Program-made: the position numbers and the translations under genes
Assembly (NCBI GenBank): GCA_028095005.1
Contig: CM051459.1
Location: 273,687,229-273,751,228 of the forward strand
Reading direction: 5' to 3'
Length of the DNA: 64,000 nt
DNA from: Rhynchospora pubera
Lineage: Eukaryota > Streptophyta > Magnoliopsida > Poales > Cyperaceae
Shown: piece by piece, positions 22,600 through 36,297 of the stretch
How the letters are laid out: the number at the start of each line of letters is the position of its first letter
Position numbering within the stretch: the stretch's first letter is position 1
Notes under the pieces: model-generated
The model's input: the letters and a program-made list of their open reading frames with translations, nothing else
The model's database searches: none
What the model was told of the DNA's origin: nothing

Positions 22600-25500
22600 C
22601 ATTTAATCACAATCATCGACATTTAAACTCTTTATACTGCTTAGAACATGATTCATATGTTATTTATTCAAAAAGATTGCATTATACATGGTAATTATGT
22701 TTATAAAGTGCTAATAATGCAATTATGAGCATCATTTGAGTATTTAAATCATTTCTGGAGTCATTCTAAGTCATTAATTATAATAATCGACATTTAAACT
22801 CTTTATACTGTCTAGAATATGATTCATATGTTATTTACTAAAAAATATTGAATTATACATGGTAATTACGCATATAAAGTGCAAATAATGCAATTCTGAG
22901 CATCATTTTAGCATTAGAATCGTTTCTCGATTCAGTCTATGTCATTTAATCACAATAATCGACATAAAAACACTTTATACTTTCTAAAATATGATTCATA
23001 TGTTATTAATTCAAAAAGATTGGACTATGCATGGTAATTATGCATATAAATAGCAAATAATGCAATTCTGAGCATCATTTATTTCTTGATTTATTCTAAG
23101 TCATTTTATCAGATTAATCGACATTTAAAACTCTTTATACAGTCCAGAATTAGATTTATATGTTATTTAATCACAAAGATTGGATTATACATTGTAATTA
23201 TGCATATAAAGTGTAAATAATGCAATTCTGAGCATTATTTCAGCATTCAAACTTTTAATATTGCATAGAATATGATTCATATATTTTTTTAATCGAAAAT
23301 ATTGGATTATACATGGTAATTTTGCATATAAAGTGCTAATAAGGCAATTCTGAAAATCATTTGAGCATTTCAATCGTTGCTGTATTCATTCTAAGTCATT
23401 TAATCATAATAATCTACATTTAAACTCTTTATATTGTCTAAAATATGATTAACATGTTATTTACTCAATAAGATTGCATTATACTTGGTAATTATGTATA
23501 TAAATTGCAAATTATACAATTCTGAGCATCGTTTGAGCATTTCAATCGATTCAGGATTCATGCTAAGTCATTTAATCACAATAATCGACATTTAAATACT
23601 TTATACTGTCCAGAAAATGATTCATATGTTATTTTATCACAAAGATTAAAGTATACATGGCAATTATGAATATAAAGTACAAATAATGCAATTCTGAGCA
23701 TCATTTGAGCATTTCAATCGTTTCTTGATTTATTCTTAGTCATTTAATCACAATAATTGACATTCCAACTCTTTATACTGTCTAGAAGATGATCCATGTG
23801 TCATTTATTCAAAAAGAATGGATTATACATGATAATTATGCATATAAAATGCAAATAATGCAATTCTGAGCATCATTTTAGCATTTCAATCGTTACTGGA
23901 TTCATTCTAAGTCATTTAATCCAAATAATCGATATTTAGACTCTTATACTATTTAGAATATGATTAACATGTTATTTATTCAAAAAGATTGGATAATACA
24001 TGGTAATTACATATATAAAGTGCAAATAATGCAATTCTGAGTTATTATTTGAACATTTCAATCGTTTCTTGACTCATTTTAAGTCATTTCATCCCGATGA
24101 TCGATATTTAAACTCTTTATACAGTCCAAAATATAAGTCATATGTTATTTATTCAATAATATTGGATTATGCATAGTAATTAAGCATATAATTTGAAAAT
24201 ATTGCAATTCTGCGTATCATTTTAGTATTTCAATAGTTTCTGGACTCATTCTCTGTCATTTAATCATAATAATCGCCATTTAACTCTTTCTATAGTCTAG
24301 AATATGATTAATATGTTCTTTCTTCAAAAAGATTGGATTATACATGGTACTTAAGCATATAAAGTGCAAATAATGCAATTGTGACAATCATTTGAACATT
24401 TCAATCCTTTATGGATTCATTCAAGTCATTTAATCACAATGATCGACATTTGAACTCTTTATACTGCCTGGAATATAATTAATATTTTATTTAATCAAAT
24501 AGATTAGATTATACATGATAATTATGCAGATAAAGTGCAAATAAAGCAATTCTGAGCATCAGCATTTCAATTGTTTCTTGTTTCATTCTAAGTCATTTAA
24601 TCACAATGATCGACATTTAAACTCTTTATAATGCCTAGAATGTGATTTATATATTTTTTTTATTCAAAAATATTGGATTATACATGGTAATTATGCATAT
24701 AAAGTCCAAATAATGCAATTTTGAGCAACATTTGAGCATTTCAATCGTTTCTGGATTTATTCTAAGTCATATAATTACAATAATGAACATTAAACCCTTT
24801 ATAATGTCTAGAATATAATTCATAAGTTATTTATAAAAAAAATTGGTTTATACTTGGTAATTATGCATATAAAATGATAATGCAATTTTGAGCATTATTT
24901 GAGCATTTCAATCATTTGTTGATTCATTCTAAGTCATTTAATCACAATAATCGACATTTAAACACTTTATACTACGAAAAATATAATTCATATGTTATTT
25001 ATTCACAAAAATTACATTACACATGGTAATTATGCATATAAATTGCAAATAATGCAATTCAGAGTATGACTTGAGCATTTCAATTGTTTCTTGATTTATT
25101 ATAAGTCATTTAAACACAATAATCTAAATTTAAACTCTTGATACAGTCTAGAATATGATTCATATGTCATTTTATCACAAAGATTAGATTATGCATGATA
25201 ATTATACATATAAAGTGCAAATAATACAATTCTGAGCACCATTTAGGCATTTCAATCGATTTTGGATTCATTCTAAGTCATTTCATCACAATAATCGACA
25301 TTTAAACTCTTCATACTATCTAGAATATGATTAATATGTTATTTATTGAAAAAGATTGGATTATACAAGATAATATGCATAAAAATTGCAAATAATGCAA
25401 TTCGGAGGATCATTTGAGCATTTCAATCATTTCTAGATTCATTCTAATTCATTTAATCATAATAAACACTTTTTATTGTCTAGAATATGATTCATATGTT

Positions 25501-28500
25501 ATTAATTCGAAAATATTGGATTATACAAGGTAATTATGCATATGAAATGCAATCAATGCAATTCTGAGTATCATTTGAGCATTTCAATCGTTTCTTAATT
25601 CATTCTATGTCACTTAATCAAAATAATCGACATTAAACTCTTTATATTGTCTAGAATATCATTCATATGTTATTTATCAAAAAGATGGGATTACATGGTA
25701 ATTATGCATATAAAGTGAAAACAATGCAATTGTGAGCATCATTTGAGTATTTCAATTGTTTCTGGATTCATTTTAAGTCATCTAATCACAATAATCAACA
25801 TTTAAACTCTTTATACTGTCTTGAATATGATTCATATGTTATTTATTAAAACAGATTGGATTATACACGGTAATTATGCATATAAAGTGAAAATAATGCA
25901 ATTCTGAGCATCATTTGAGCATTTCAATCGTTTCTTGATTCATTATTAGTCATTTAATCACAATGATCGACATTTAAACTCTTTATACTGCTTAGAACAT
26001 GATTCATATGTTATTTATTCAAAAATATTGTATTATACATGGTAATTATGTTTATAAAGTGCTAATAATGCAATTATGAGCATCATTTGAGTATTTAAAT
26101 CATTTCTGGAGTCATTCTAAGTCATTAATTATAATATCGACATTTAAACTCTTTATAATGTCTAGAATATGATTCATATGTTATTTACTAAAAAAATATT
26201 GAATTATACATGGTAATTACGCATATAAAGTGCAAATAATGCAATTCTGAGCATCATTTTAGCATTAGAATCGTTTCTCGATTCAGTCTATGTCATTTAA
26301 TCACAATAATCGACATAAAAACACTTTATACTTTCTAAAATATGATTCATATGTTATTAATTCAAAAAGATTGGACTATGCATGGTAATTATGCATATAA
26401 ATAGCAAATAATGCAATTCTGAGCATCATTTATTTCTTGATTTATTCTAAGTCATTTTATCAGATTAATCGACATTTAAAACTCTTTATACAGTCCAGAA
26501 TTAGATTTATATGTTATTTAATCACAAAGAATGGATTATACATTGTAATTATGCATATAAAGTGTAAATAATGCAATTCTGAGCATTATTTCAGCATTCA
26601 AACTTTTAATATTGCATAGAATAAGATTCATATATTTTTTTAATCGAAAATATTGGATTATACATGGTAATTTTGCATATAAAGTGCTAATAAGGCAATT
26701 CTGAAAATCATTTGAGCAATTCAATCGTTGCTGTATTCATTCTAGGTCATTTAATCACAATAATCTACATTTAAACTCTTTATATTGTCTAAAATATGAT
26801 TAACATGTTATTTACTCAATAAGATTGTATTATACTTGGTAATTATGTATATAAATTGCAAATTATACAATTCTGAGCATCGTTTGAGCATTTCAATCGA
26901 TTCTGGATTCATGCTAAGTCATTTAATCACAATAATCGACATTTAAACACTTTATACTGTCCAGAATATGATTCATATGTTATTTTATCACAAAGATTAA
27001 AGTATACATGGCAATTATGAATATAAAGTACAAATAATGCAATTCTGAGCATCATTTGAGCATTTCAATCGTTTCTTGATTTATTCTTAGTCATTTAATC
27101 ACAATAATTGACATCCAAATTCGTTATACTGTCTAGAAGGTGATCCATGTGTCATTTATTCAAAAAGAATGGATTATACATGATAATTATGCATATAAAA
27201 TGCAAATAATGCAATTCTGAGCATCATTTTAGCATTTCAATCGTTACTGGATTCATTCTAAGTCATTTAATCCAAATAATCGATATTTAGACTCTTATAC
27301 TATTTAGAATATGATTAACATGTTATTTATTCAAAAAGATTGGATAATACATGGTAATTACATATATAAAGTGCAAATAATGCAATTCTGAGTTATTATT
27401 TGAACATTTCAATCGTTTCTTGACTCATTTTAAGTCATTTCATCCCAATAATCGATATTTAAACTCTTTATACAGTCCAAAATATAATTCATATGTTATT
27501 TATTCAATAATATTGGATTATGCATAGTAATTAAGCATATAATTTGAAAATATTGCAATTCTGCGTATCATTTTAGTATTTCAATAGTTTCTGGACTCAT
27601 TCTCTGTCATTTAATCATAATAATCGCCATTTAACTCTTTCTATAGTCTAGAATATGATTAATATGTTCTTTCTTCAAAAAGATTGGATTATACATGGTA
27701 CTTAAGCATATAAAGTGCAAATAATGCAATTGTGACAATCATTTGAACATTTCAATCCTTTATGGATTCATTCAAGTCATTTAATCACAATGATCGACAT
27801 TTAAACTCTTTATACTGCCTAGAATATAATTAATATTTTATTTAATCAAATAGATTAGATTATACATGATAATTATGCAGATAAAGTGCAAATAAAGCTA
27901 TTCTGAGCATCAGCATTTCAATTGTTTCTTGTTTCATTCTAAGTCATTTAATCACAATGATCGACATTTAAACTCTTTATAATGCCTAGAATGTGATTTA
28001 TATATTTTTTTTATTCAAAAATATTGGATTATACATGGTAATTATGCGTATAGAGTCCAAATAATGCAATTTTGAGCAACATTTGAGCATTTCAATCGTT
28101 TCTGGATTTATTCTAAGTCATATAATTACAATAATGAACATTAAACCCTTTATACTGTCTGGAATATAATTCATAAGTTATTTATAAAAAAAAATTGGTT
28201 TATACTTGGTAATTATGCATATAAAATGATAATGCAATTTTGAGCATTATTTGAGCATTTCAATCATTTGTTGATTCATTCTAAGTCATTTAATCACAAT
28301 AATCGACATTTAAACACTTTATACTACGAAAAATATAATTCATATGTTATTTATTCACAAAAATTACATTACACATGGTAATTATGCATATAAATTGCAA
28401 ATAATGCAATTCAGAGTATGACTTGAGCATTTCAATTGTTTCTTGATTTATTATAAGTCATTTAAACACAATAATCTAAATTTAAACTCTTGATACAGTC

Positions 28501-29864
28501 TAGAATATGATTCATATGTCATTTTATCACAAAGATTAGATTATGCATGATAATTATACATATAAAGTGCAAATAATACAATTCTGAGCACCATTTAGGC
28601 ATTTCAATCGATTCTGGATTCATTCTAAGTCATTTCATCACAATAATCGACATTTAAACTCTTCATACTATCTAGAATATGATTAATATGTTATTTATTG
28701 AAAAAGATTGGATTATACAAGATAATATGCATAAAAATTGCAAATAATGCAATTCGGAGGATCATTTGAGCATTTCAATCATTTCTAGATTCATTCTAAT
28801 TCATTTAATCATAATAAACACTTTTTATTGTCTAGAATATGATTCATATGTTATTAATTCGAAAATATTGGATTATACAAGGTAATTATGCATATGAAAT
28901 GCAATCAATGCAATTCTGAGTATCATTTGAGCATTTCAATCGTTTCTTAATTCATTCTATGTCACTTAATCAAAATAATCGACATTAAACTCTTTATATT
29001 GTCTAGAATATCATTCATATGTTATTTATCAAAAAGATGGGATTACATGGTAATTATGCATATAAAGTGAAAACAATGCAATTGTGAGCATCATTTGAGT
29101 ATTTCAATTGTTTCTGGATTCATTTTAAGTCATCTAATCACAATAATCAACATTTAAACTCTTTATACTGTCTCGAATATGATTCATATGTTATTTATTA
29201 AAACAGATTGGATTATACACGGTAATTATGCATATAAAGTGAAAATAATGCAATTCTGAGCATCATTTGAGCATTTCAATCGTTTCTTGATTCATTATAA
29301 GTCATTTAATCACAATGATCGACATTTAAACTCTTTATATTGCTTAGAACATGATTCATATGTTATTTATTCAAAAAGATTGTATTATACATGGTAATTA
29401 TGTTTATAAAGTGCTAATAATGCAATTATGAGCATCATTTGAGTATTTAAATCATTTCTGGAGTCATTCTAAGTCATTAATTATAATAATCGACATTTAA
29501 ACTCTTTATAATGTCTAGAATATGATTCATATGTTATTTACTAAAAAAATATTGAATTATACATGGTAATTACGCATATAAAGTGCAAATAATGCAATTC
29601 TGAGCATCATTTTAGCATTAGAATCGTTTCTCGATTCAGTCTATGTCATTTAATCACAATAATCGACATAAAAACACTTTATACTTTCTAAAATATGATT
29701 CATATGTTATTAATTCAAAAAGATTGGACTATGCATGGTAATTATGCATATAAATAGCAAATAATGCAATTCTGAGCATCATTTATTTCTTGATTTATTC
29801 TAAGTCATTTTATCAGATTAATCGACATTTAAAACTCTTTATACAGTCCAGAATTAGATTTATA
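22600..29864. repeat. Higher-order repeat in the satellite, unit about 3351 bp
   Basis: A block of about 20 monomers is repeated in tandem. The mark CTAATAATGCAATTATGAGC occurs at 22711, 26062 and 29414 (spacings 3351 and 3352). Copy A is about 22600-25950, copy B 25951-29302, and partial copy C 29303-29864. Copies are nearly identical (in one 62-codon window A and B differ at two residues), while monomers within a copy differ much more, including shared unusual deletions. That contrast shows recent block duplication. Confidence 0.93.
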
Positions 29865-30946
29865 CATGGTAATTATGTTTATAAAGTGCTAATAATGCAA
29901 TTATGAGCATCATTTGAGTATTTAAATCATTTCTGGAGTCATTCTAAATCGTTTCATCACAATAATCTACATTTAAATTTTTTATACTATCTAGAATAAT
30001 ATGTTATTTATTTAATAAGATTGGATTATACATGATAATTATACATATAAAATGCAAATAATACAATTCGGAGCATCATTTGAGCATTTCAATCATTTGA
30101 GGATTCATTCTAAGTCATTTAATCTTAATAATTGATATTTAAACTCTTTATACTTTCTAGAATATAATTCATATGTTATTAATTCAGAAAGATTGGATTA
30201 TAAAAGGTAATTATGCATATAAAATGCAAACAATGCAATTCCGAGTATCATTTGAGAATTTCAATCATTTTTTGATTCATTCTAAGTCATTTATTCACAA
30301 TAATCGACATTGATACTCTTTATACTGTCTAGAATGTGACTCATATGTTATTTATTCAAAAATATTGGATTATACATTGTAATTATGCATGTAAATACTA
30401 ATAATGCAATTTTGAGCATCATTTGAGCTTTTCAATAGTTTCTGGATCCATTCTAAGTCATTAAATCACAATAATTGACATTTAAACTCTTTATACTGTT
30501 TAGAATATTATTTATATGTTATTAATTAAAAAAGATTTGATTATACAAGGTAATTATGCATATAAAATATGTTTAGCACTTCGTTGTATCATTTGAGCAT
30601 TTTAATTGTTTCTGGATTCATTCTAAGTCATTTCATCACAATTATCTACATTAAACTCTTTATATTGTCTAGAATATAATTCATTTGTCAGTTATTCAGA
30701 AAGATTGGATTATACATGGTAATTAGGCATATAAAGTGCAAATAATGCAATTCTGAGTATCATTTCATCATTTCAATCGTTTCTGGATTAATTTTATGTC
30801 ATTTCATCTCAATAGTCTAGATTTAGACTTTTTATACTGTTTATAATATAATTCATACGTCATTTATTGAATTCATATATTTTTTATGTAAAAAAATTGG
30901 ATTATACTTGTTAATTACGTATATAAAGTGTAAATAATGCAATTAT

Positions 30947-32691
30947 TGTTGGAGTTATGTCCTAGAAGTCAATAATTTGATGACTTAAATATTAATTTAT
31001 GTTATGGATGATATTTTATCATCTGTTCCTAGGTTTATTATTGACAGATTATTCAAGTTGAGGATCTGAATTGTAGATCTCTGTGGATCATTCTTTAGAA
31101 TGACAATAATAAATCTAAATGGTCCATAATCTTGATAATTAACAAAGGAACATTAATTATCATATAAGATTAGTATGCAAGTTAAAGTGATGGAAAGAGT
31201 TACGAACTTAATTGCATATGTATATGTTATGGAACATAGTACAGGACTTGACCCAACGAAATAAGTATATGGATTGTGTTATGTGTCATTATTTATTTCG
31301 TTATGATTTTGGTTCTAAGTTTGAGATGTTTATCTTTTCCACATGAGGATAGGTTCAATAAATATTGTCTACCGCTGATTCCCGATAAGTGCTGCTATAC
31401 TGACTTTATTTATGTTCTCTTGGATTGTGCGGGGAAAAGCTAATCATCAAGAAAACCGTATGTCCCTCATTAATTCACTTAGTGAGTGACGATATCTGTT
31501 TGGGCCCCTTGATGGAGTTGGATCGTATGCGCGCAACTAAGCGATCAACTCTAGGTCAAGAAACGTATAATCTGCAAGAATGACACATTCCTATCTTGGA
31601 TTATACGATGATATCGTGAGACATAAGAATCAAAATAGAGAAACATATTTATTCTCTTATGCATGATTGAAATATTGTAGCAGTACACTATGTATGCGAA
31701 TTGGAAATCATAACGTGTTGCTAGATACTGCTTATGATTATTGGAATTAAATAACGATTTAATTCCATGTCCAACATAGCATAAATCCTCAAAGGGTCAC
31801 ACAAAATAGAGTTTTGACCAAGACAGTGCTTTATTTATTTATTCGCAACGGTGAAAATTACGGTAAATATGACGAATTGATTAATTAATTATGTACCGTT
31901 ATAGAACGTACTAATTGATTAAGTCAAACGGGTCATATAGAAATAAATAATAGCATAAGCTAATCCTAGAATAATTATTAATTAGTTAATAATTATTTTG
32001 GTTCAACTTAATTTAATATAAATAGTTAGTTATATTGAATTATTGGACTAATTTGTATATAGCAAATTTATAGCCCAAACATAGAGCAATTAAAAGTGGA
32101 TTTAATTAGATGAATTAAAGTCCATTTAGAAGGAGTAAAAGGCCCATAAAGCCCAATAATGAGGCCATAGAGTAGTATGTGGGGTGGCATTTGTGTAAAT
32201 TCTAGCAACTTATACCTAGAGTTGGTTGGCTATAAAAGGACCCCTAGGGATTGAATTTCTCTCTCCTCTCTTCCTAGCCGCTACCCACCTCACCCCCTCT
32301 CCTCTTTGGCCGTGCGCCACCTCTCCTCCTCCTCTCTATTGCTCATGTGTTGAGCCACACACCCTCCACTAAAATCTATTTGTTGAACTATAAGAGGGTG
32401 TCATCTTAGGATTAGCTTGGTTCTCATTGATTTGCTAGCACAAATCAATTTGAGAGCTTGGTTAATCTCTAGGTGGACTCGAGGCGTGGATTGAAGGAAG
32501 TAGGAGTTGCACGCCACCGGTTTCAAAGCCTAGGATCTCCTTCTTGATACGATTCAAGAAGAGGTGAAACTTTTCTCTTAATCTCTTGTTTGTTGGATGG
32601 ACTTTTGCACTAGATTCTTTGATGCGTGATGTTTTAATTGCTAAATTAATTGTAATTAGCACATAAATTAAAAATCGGGCATTCCCTAACA
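30947..32691 (+). mobile_element. Solo LTR (1745 bp) in the satellite array
   Basis: Starts TGTTGGAGTTATG and ends CATTCCCTAACA, giving TG...CA ends with short inverted repeats. An exact 5-bp target duplication ATTAT lies at 30942-30946 and 32692-32696. A TATA box CTATAAAAGG is at about 32231, with a C/T-rich transcribed leader after it. No gag, pol, primer-binding site or second LTR is present, so this is a solo LTR left by recombination. Orientation follows the TATA box. The length and ends would suit a Ty1/copia family, but the lineage is not certain. Confidence 0.87.
32226..32242 (+). promoter_or_regulatory. TATA box of the solo LTR
   Basis: GGCTATAAAAGGACC in an otherwise AT-rich LTR, followed about 30 bp later by a C/T-rich tract, as expected around a retrotransposon transcription start. 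Confidence 0.65.
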
Positions 32692-33450
32692 ATTATGAGT
32701 ATCATTTTAGCATTTCAATCATTTTTGGATTCATTCTAAGTCATTTGATCATAATAATCGACATTTAAACTCTTTATACTGTCTAGAATATGATTCATAT
32801 GTTATTTATTCAAAAATATTGTATTATAGATGGCAATTATGTATATATATTGTAAATAATGCATTTCTGAGTATCATTTGAGAATTTCAATCGTTTCTGG
32901 ATTCATTCTAAGTCATTTGTTCACAATAATCGACATTTAAACTCTTTATACTGTGTAGAATATGATTCATTTGTTATTTATTCAAAAAGATTGGATTATA
33001 CATGGTAATTATGCCTATAAGTGCAAATAGTAATTATGAGTATCATTCGTGCATTTCAATTATTTCTAGATTCATTCTAAGTAATTTAATAACAATAATT
33101 GATATTTAAACTCTTTATACTGTCAAGAATATGATTCGTATGTTATTATTCAAAAAATATTGGATTATACGTGGTAATTATGCATATAAAGTGCAAATAA
33201 TGCAAGTTTGAGTATCATTTGAGTATTTCAATCGTTTCTGGATTCATTCTAAGTCATTTAATCACAATAATCGACATTTAAACTCTTTATACTGTCTAGA
33301 ATATGATTCATGTTATTTATTTAAAAAGATTAGATTATACATGATAATTACGTTTATAAAGTGCAAATAATGCAATTCTGAGTATCATTTGAGTATTTCA
33401 ATCATTTCTAGATTCATTTTAAGTCATTTCATCACAATAATTGACATTTA

Positions 33451-34318
33451 ATGTGCTGAGGGTGGTATAGGTAAATGCATAGGCGTTAGTAGATGCTGCT
33501 TAGTCTAGTTTACAGGTTTTTGCACTATTTTGGTTGCGCCAACTTTTGAAGGAGGAAGTAAATACCTCTTTGCTGTTGGTTTAATTTGATAAAATTGTAA
33601 TAAAATATATAAAGGGGCTTAATAGGTTTTGATGATGTTAGTTGGTACAGGGACACTGGTACAAAGGTGGTACTAGCGTTTGTTTTTGTTTTGATGATGT
33701 TAGTTAGTACTGGAACACTGGTATTCTGGTACAAAGATGGTATCAGTGGTTCTTTATTTGGACAATATTTGAATAAAGGGTAATATTGTCCTTACATATA
33801 TTAAATAAAAGGTTACTACTAGTAACTTCTATACATAAGTTTTAAAAGCCGAAGAAGTAACTATAGATCATCTTGTCTTTCTATATACTTCTTTCACCTC
33901 CCTTGTCTTTCCTTAATTTTGCTTAGCTTCCGTTAAATCCTTCTGGAGCATACCCTCAATCTTTTTACTCCTTCCCCTTGGCCCCTCTATTTTTTAAAAA
34001 AAATTTGTACTGGATTTGAATTTCATTAATGTAAATATTCAGGTTTTGATATCATTTTTCTATGTCCATCAGATAGATATTAATATTTTTTTAGAAACTG
34101 ATTGGCAGCAACCGCTAATCTAAGAGAATAATATTATCAGATAGATATTAATATTTTTTTTAGAAACTGATTGGCAGCAACCGCCAATCTGAAAGAGAAT
34201 AATATTAATGTTGAATATATTTTGTGTACATTTGGAGAGGTTTTTATTTATTATTATTTTTTAAAATGAATTTCGAAAAATTGTTACTATAGATCTACAA
34301 TATGAAGTTCGGAAGACT
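33451..34318. repeat. Intergenic with two local tandem duplications
   Basis: At 33627-33740 a block beginning GATGATGTTAGTTGGTACAG is repeated once in diverged form (GATGATGTTAGTTAGTACTG). At about 34070-34205 a block of roughly 70 bp from CAGATAGATATTAATATT through GATTGGCAGCAACCGC is repeated almost exactly. No gene was seen. Confidence 0.7.
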
Positions 34319-34746
34319 GAATTCGCATCCTCAGCAGTCAAACCTTGGCTGTTTGGTACAGCCAACTCTTTTGTTTTAATATTTCAACATTTTAAAATTC
34401 AAATGTTGAATCCAAACCGTTGATCTTGTTCAATTTTATGGACGATGCATTTTCATATAAGTTTTATAAAATTTGGAGTCAATTTGATACTTGATAAAGT
34501 GACCAAATTATGAACATATTAGAATTAATCAGTGATAATTAACCAGATTCGTTCATTTGTTGACCACTTGATCTAGTATCAAATCAACTCCAAATTTTAT
34601 AAAACTTATATGAAAACACATCGCCCGTAAAATTGAACAATATCAATGGTTTGCATTCAACATTTGAATTTAAAAATGTTGAAATATTTAAAAAAAAAAT
34701 TGGCTGTTTGGTACAACCAAAGTTTGACCGCTAAGGATGCGAATCC
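34319..34746. mobile_element. Foldback/MULE-type element with about 190-bp inverted arms
   Basis: The left arm GAATTCGCATCC...GGCTGTTTGGTACAG, then CATATAAGTTTTATAAAATT, is mirrored by the right arm ending GGATGCGAATCC. The loop between the arms is short. Flanks CGGAAGACT (34310-34318) and CGAAAGACT (34747-34755) form a 9-bp target duplication with one mismatch. Confidence 0.8.
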
Positions 34747-34946
34747 CGAAAGACTTTGATAGAGCTAAAAAAATCTTGTAAAAATTAGGCAGAATTAATT
34801 TTTAAATCTTATGTCTATTAGCACATTCTTGCCTGATATTAGGTGCCAAAGTGTGAATATTATTCGACATAATATATCAGCTAATGTATATGTTTCTAAA
34901 GAAAGATTGCACATTCTTTTTGCATACCGTCTATCGCCATTAATAT

Positions 34947-35132
34947 CGGATTCGTACGGTTCATAAATCTGAACCGTCGAGATTAGATCAGATGGTCTGG
35001 AGAAAATTCGGCTCGTAAGAAAGCATGTTAATGACATGACCACTATCCTCTGGAGAGCTTTGCTCTCTGCAAATCTTCTCAAGATCGTATGATCTAATCT
35101 CAACGGTTAAGATTTACAGACCGTACAGATCC
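34947..35132. mobile_element. 186-bp MITE with about 50-bp TIRs
   Basis: The left end GGATTCGTACGGTTCATAAA continues through GAACCGTCGAGATTAGATCA. The reverse complement of the right end reads GGATCTGTACGGTCTGTAAA and continues through TTAACCGTTGAGATTAGATC. The target duplication is unclear, possibly ATATC. Confidence 0.65.
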
Positions 35133-35452
35133 TATATCTCTATCTCTATATATTTATATATACTATTATAAAAGCACGGATGGAGGAGTTACACGCTAGA
35201 TCTAGCATGTAAATAGGTGTTTCTGTCGTTCGATCGATTTAATTTGTGGTTGGATATCAATCGCCAGACGAAACAATAATATATTTTGGTTTTTCGTCTA
35301 ATAAAAAAAACAAATTGCATAACATATCTATTTGTATCACTAGTAGATTGAACAACATATTTTTATTATCTAATATTATTTTATTTCTTTATTCGCCCGT
35401 ACGAAGACATCTTAGGTTCTTGTTAATTATAAGGCATCCATGCATCATTGAT

Positions 35453-35772
35453 AGACCTGTCAAAAGCGAAACGTTTTAACATTTTCGTTTTTGTTCTGTT
35501 GAAACGGAAGGTTAAATGAAAGCTGAAATCAGTTCCGTTTTCAAAAACGAAACGAAAACGGAATCGAAATTTGTTAACGTAAATGGAACGGAACACGGAA
35601 ATGGACTGAAATCAATAGAAAATGTGAGGCGAAACGTTAAATGAAACAGATTTCAGTTATGTTTGATAAAACGGAACGCAAATAAAACTATCGTTTCGTT
35701 ACCGAAACGGAACGGAAATGAAAATTCCTGTTTCCGCTTCCGTCGTATACGTAATACGTTTGACAGGCCGAT
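35453..35772. mobile_element. MITE-like element rich in AAACGGAA motifs
   Basis: The ends GACCTGTCAAAAGCG and the reverse complement GGCCTGTCAAACGTATTACG are short inverted repeats. The interior is a run of GAAACG/CGTTTC motifs on both strands. It could be a hAT-type MITE; no clear 8-bp duplication was found. Confidence 0.45.
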
Positions 35773-35946
35773 CCTACAGTCTCGACTCTCGAGAAAGAGT
35801 TGCAGCGAGCAAATATCTGCACGTGATATCATTCCGTTAATGACATCCAATGAACAACGTCGCCTAGTCAAAAGATTCCGGCCCGTGGGACCCTAGTTCT
35901 CAGACACAGGTGGGGCCCACTTTCTTCTATGGGGCCCAAAGCCAAA

Positions 35947-35958
35947 GCCTATATAATA
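35947..35958 (+). promoter_or_regulatory. Likely TATA box of the RING-H2 gene
   Basis: CCTATATAATACC lies about 345 bp upstream of the start codon, before a C-rich leader. The position suits a long 5' UTR, possibly with an intron between about 36083 and 36290. Confidence 0.5.
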
Positions 35959-36297
35959 CCGAACCCCAGCAGTTTCGTAATTTCGTTCCCAATCCCATTA
36001 CCAATTTACCAGCTCCGCCTCTCGCGACGCCGATAGTGTTTCTCGGAGAAACCAATCAACGAGAAATACTTCGCGAGAAAAAGGTACACTGATTCTTCTT
36101 CCGTATTTTCCGAATTTCGCTCTTTGAATTGATCTTTATCAGATCTCTACATTCCCTTTCTTGGAATTGAAAAGGTTCCTTTCTTGAATTGTAAGTTCGG
36201 CTTCTTGACGAATTGTTAATTGAAATTGTAAAGGTTGGAAGAGTACTCAAATTCGTGCTTTCTTGGAGAAATTGAAAGTTCTGCAGACGAAGCGAAA

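Larger units (their letters stand above)
19097..33450. repeat. Tandem array of an AT-rich satellite, monomer about 172 bp
   Basis: About 70-75 head-to-tail monomers. Landmarks recur in order in each: CAATTCTGAGCATCATTTGA, GCATTTCAATCGTTTCTGGA, AAGTCATTTAATCACAATAA, CATTTAAACTCTTTATACTG, TCTAGAATATGATTCATATG and TACATGGTAATTATGCATAT. Example spacings of GATTCATATG are 171 and 172 bp (22650, 22821, 22993). Neighbouring monomers differ visibly by substitutions and small indels, and some are shortened. The array begins right after the MULE's right target duplication and ends near 33450. It is broken by one solo LTR. Short ORFs inside are chance frames. Confidence 0.97.

Noticed and set aside
23185..26724. 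Identical 62-codon ORFs 3351 bp apart
   Set aside because: Chance frames in the satellite; they are identical because the higher-order unit is duplicated.
30947..32691. Complete retrotransposon or protein-coding insert
   Set aside because: No gag/pol frames and a single LTR-like unit with TG...CA ends.
35150..35200. A second Helitron 5' end (TCTCTATATATT...ACTATTATAAAAGCAC)
   Set aside because: It resembles a Helitron start, but I found no matching hairpin-CTAG 3' end downstream in the window.
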